Shown: positions 61,880 to 64,000 of the stretch, piece after piece
Layout of the letters: each line of letters opens with the position of its first letter
Position numbering within the stretch: position 1 is the stretch's first letter
From: Flavobacteriaceae bacterium PS02336
GTDB lineage: Bacteria > Bacteroidota > Bacteroidia > Flavobacteriales > Flavobacteriaceae
Length of the DNA: 64,000 bases
Reading direction: 5' to 3'
NCBI GenBank assembly: GCA_029960065.1
Contig: JASCOF010000001.1
Span: 744,001-808,000 of the forward strand
Position numbers and translations under genes: made by a program
Notes under the pieces: model-generated
What the model was told of the DNA's origin: nothing
What the model saw: the letters and a program-made list of their open reading frames with translations, nothing else
The model's database searches: none

Positions 61880-63304
61880 TTACAACTGAGTTTTTGCTAA
61901 TTTCCCTAATGTTTGTATAGATTGTCTTAATTCATTTGTCCATGGTAAACCAAAACTCAATCGCATGCAATTCGAAAATTGATCCTGAAGTGAAAAAATC
62001 CTTCCCGGCGCAATACTAATGTTGTGTTTTAACGCCAAATGATAAAAAGCCGCCGTATCGATCTTTTTATCCATTTCTACCCACAGAAAAAAACCGCCTT
62101 GAGGCTGGCTTACTTTTGTTCCCGCAGGAAAAGATTCTAAAACAGTATTGATATAATTAGTACAGTTTCGATTTAAAATCTGGCGAATTTTACGAAGATG
62201 ATTTTCATAACGGCCGTTTTTCAAAAAATCTCCCACCACTTCATGAGTAATCGTTGTATTGGAAATAGTATGATACAATTTTGTTCGTAAAATTTCTTTT
62301 TTGAATTTCCCGGGAGAAACCCAGCCTACACGGTAACCTGGTGCTAAAGATTTAGAAACCGAACTACAGCAGAGGACAATCCCGCTTTCGTCGTATGTTT
62401 TACAATTTGTCGGTCGGCTTGCGCCAAAGTACAAGTCGCCGTGAATGTCATCTTCAATTAGAGGAACATTATAAAAATCCATTAAGCGAACAATTTCTAT
62501 TTTATGTTCATTTGGCATCATGCTTCCCGAAGGATTACTGAAATTACTCATTAAAACACAGGCTTTTACTTTATTGGTAGCCAATGTTTTTTTTACGGCT
62601 TCTAATTCTATTCCCGTTGTCATGTTCGTAGGAAGTTCCATTACATACAAACCCAAAGATCTGGCCAATTGAAGAATTCCAAAATAAACCGGACTTTCAG
62701 TAACAAAAGTATCTCCCGGTTTAGTCAAAGTCAATAAACAATCAGAAATTGCAGAAATACAGCCCGGAGTAGTTATAATATCATCTTCGGTCAAAGAACC
62801 GCCCCAAGTAAAAGACCAGCGGGCAATTTCTTTACGTAAATTACTGTTTCCCTGAATTTCTTCATAACTGGTTCCACTGTTTGGAAGTTGTCTCATTGCT
62901 TGAACCATTCCTTTATTTAATTTTGCAATCGGCAGTAATTCATTTGACGGAAAACCTAGCGAAAGCATTGTCAAATCTTTTTTACGCATATCACCGTAAA
63001 CCAAGTCCACTAAATCTTCCCGTTCAATATTTTCAAGTGTTAAAACGGGTGTGCTTGCTGATGGTTCAGAAATTGTTCGCGCCGAAATATTACTTACATA
63101 ATAACCTGATTGAGGACGAGATTCAATGAAAGAACGGCTTTCGACTTCATAATATGCTTTACTGACTGTACTCATACTATAACCAGTTTCGGCACAGACT
63201 TCTCGTATAGACGGTAGTTTATCACCAACATTTAGTAAGCCAGATTTAATCTGTTTTTCGATGAGGTCAGCAAATTGAAGGTATAAGTAATTGGAATTTT
63301 TCAT
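61880..63304 (-). CDS. MocR-type GntR/aminotransferase transcription regulator
   Basis: A 474-residue protein with a GntR winged helix (YLQFADLIEKQIKSGLLNVGDKLPSIREV, about 7-35, given here in two pieces: ADLIEKQIKSGL and GDKLPSIREV) and a class-I aminotransferase domain. The PLP Lys lies in SSVSKSLAPGYRVGW. MocR proteins use bound PLP or an amino acid aldimine as a signal and often regulate a divergent gene. Here that neighbour is an EamA-type transporter at 63414, which makes it the likely target. Confidence 0.92.
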   Translation of the reverse strand: MKNSNYLYLQFADLIEKQIKSGLLNVGDKLPSIREVCAETGYSMSTVSKAYYEVESRSFIESRPQSGYYVSNISARTISEPSASTPVLTLENIEREDLVDLVYGDMRKKDLTMLSLGFPSNELLPIAKLNKGMVQAMRQLPNSGTSYEEIQGNSNLRKEIARWSFTWGGSLTEDDIITTPGCISAISDCLLTLTKPGDTFVTESPVYFGILQLARSLGLYVMELPTNMTTGIELEAVKKTLATNKVKACVLMSNFSNPSGSMMPNEHKIEIVRLMDFYNVPLIEDDIHGDLYFGASRPTNCKTYDESGIVLCCSSVSKSLAPGYRVGWVSPGKFKKEILRTKLYHTISNTTITHEVVGDFLKNGRYENHLRKIRQILNRNCTNYINTVLESFPAGTKVSQPQGGFFLWVEMDKKIDTAAFYHLALKHNISIAPGRIFSLQDQFSNCMRLSFGLPWTNELRQSIQTLGKLAKTQL

Positions 63305-63313
63305 TGAAAAAAT

Positions 63314-63344
63314 AAACTGTTATGGTGCAATTTACAAAAACTGT
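63314..63344. promoter_or_regulatory. Candidate MocR operator (AAACTGT direct repeat)
   Basis: AAACTGT occurs at 63314-63320 and 63338-63344, 24 bp apart, in the 109-bp divergent region, close to two helical turns. CTGTAT, CTGTAT-like and TTGCTGTT words lie beside them. MocR regulators typically bind spaced direct repeats. Confidence 0.4.
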
Positions 63345-63413
63345 ATCTGTATTGCTGTTTTATTTTTTAGAAATTTGCTTCATCAAAAGAAATAAATTCA
63401 AAACAACGTTTTT

Positions 63414-64000
63414 GTGAAAACAACAAAGTATTATATCGCAGCTATTATTGCCTTTACAACGTGGGGACTTTTCAGTTTGGTTTTAAGACCAATTCATGAA
63501 TATCCGTCATTGGATATTTTGTTTTTCCGTGTTTTCAGCTGTAGTATTTTGATGCTTTTGATTGCTGTTTTATTCAAAAGAAAAAAAATAAAAGAAACCA
63601 TAGGAATCTTTAAAACCCTACCAAAATCAGAAAAAAGGAAATCGGTTTTATTGAATATTGGCGGAAGTGCTTTTTTAATGGGAAACTGGTTTACTTATAT
63701 TTATGTAATGAATCATGTAAGCGTTAAAGCGACTTCTCTGGCATATTTAGTATGCCCGATTCTGACCACATTATTAGCCTATTTTATATTAAAAGAAAAA
63801 CTATCCAGAACACAATGGATTTCTGTAGGATTAAGTATTTCTGGCTGTGTTTTATTGTCGTACGCCGCTATAATGGATATGGTTTTCAGTATTATAATCG
63901 GATTAACTTATGCGGCTTATTTAGTAAGCCAGCGCGCCAACAAAGGTTTTGACAAATTTGTAGTTTTGACTTTTCATATTACTTTGGCAGCCTTAGTATT
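63414..64000 (+). CDS. EamA/RarD-type drug/metabolite transporter, N-terminal part (3' end outside the window)
   Basis: The frame from GTG 63414 is open to the right edge (about 195 residues). It starts KTTKYYIAAIIAFTTWGLFS, the first helix of the ten-TM DMT fold, followed by hydrophobic helices at about 30-50, 75-95, 98-118 and further. GTG is chosen because it directly follows a spacer and no ATG fits; TTG at 63412 is out of frame. The divergent MocR gene suggests that it is under that regulator's control. The substrate is unknown. Confidence 0.85.
   Translation, partial: MKTTKYYIAAIIAFTTWGLFSLVLRPIHEYPSLDILFFRVFSCSILMLLIAVLFKRKKIKETIGIFKTLPKSEKRKSVLLNIGGSAFLMGNWFTYIYVMNHVSVKATSLAYLVCPILTTLLAYFILKEKLSRTQWISVGLSISGCVLLSYAAIMDMVFSIIIGLTYAAYLVSQRANKGFDKFVVLTFHITLAALV

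Noticed and set aside
1..64000. CRISPR array, tRNA or rRNA genes, prophage or IS transposase
   Set aside because: No regularly spaced direct repeats, no clover-leaf candidates and no transposase or phage-type ORF were seen in any gap.

Overview
The window is 64 kb of a low-GC Gram-negative chromosome that looks like Flavobacterium or a close relative (Flavobacteriia, Bacteroidota). The evidence is the Bacteroidota promoter form TAnnTTTG found repeatedly just upstream of genes, lipoproteins with Asn/Asp/Glu-rich residues after the lipobox Cys, an N-acetylornithine-type carbamoyltransferase in the arginine operon, a YtxJ bacillithiol-type protein, and families of dispersed intergenic palindromes. 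No prophage, IS transposase, CRISPR array, tRNA or rRNA was seen. Almost all of it is ordinary chromosome, with interest concentrated in two structured mRNA leaders and in the intergenic repeats.

Layout. 1-1.1 kb: end of a histidine kinase and its OmpR-type regulator. 1.5-4.5 kb: a candidate RNA-repair operon, rtcB-prfH-TPR protein, preceded by a promoter, a 27-codon ORF and a terminator with a competing antiterminator. 4.7-12.4 kb: a minus-strand housekeeping block (acyl-ACP thioesterase, miaA, Kv-type channel, DEDDh exonuclease/GIY-YIG fusion, four-helix-bundle protein, YggS, 3-hydroxybutyryl-CoA dehydrogenase, Gfo/Idh oxidoreductase). 12.8-21.4 kb: pcm, an HTH-Fic protein, smpB, small outer-membrane proteins, VF530-type protein, an acetyltransferase, an aldose-epimerase-like protein and an M1 peptidase. 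21.5-32.9 kb: a ten-gene arginine/proline operon (GNAT-argG-argC-argD-proA-proB-argF'-argB-argE-argH) behind a folded leader RNA. 32.9-49.2 kb: pectate lyase, DUF2157 membrane pair, ytxJ, clpB, DUF808 protein, the two agmatine-to-putrescine enzymes, OmpA, a beta-propeller lipoprotein, fumarylacetoacetase. 49.3-64 kb: glyA, miaE, guaC, pentapeptide protein, aspA, barrel proteins, a second two-component system, a Usp-like protein, bestrophin, and a MocR regulator divergent from an EamA-type transporter cut by the window end.

How the genes fit together. The arginine operon makes arginine by the acetylated route (N-acetylornithine to N-acetylcitrulline to citrulline) and embeds proline synthesis, so both glutamate-semialdehyde pathways are co-transcribed. 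Arginine-derived agmatine can be handled by the deiminase at 46.4 kb and the amidase at 42.0 kb. MiaA and MiaE bracket the tRNA A37 modification pathway. RtcB2 and PrfH form a known pair that repairs ribosomes cut in the decoding centre.

The strongest new idea is the rtcB-prfH leader. A short ORF contains a sequence that can pair with the 5' arm of the terminator in front of rtcB, which would let ribosome function on the short ORF decide whether the repair genes are transcribed. The second is the arginine-operon leader at 21.56-21.73 kb, with a three-way junction and a stem closing over the very 5' end of the transcript.
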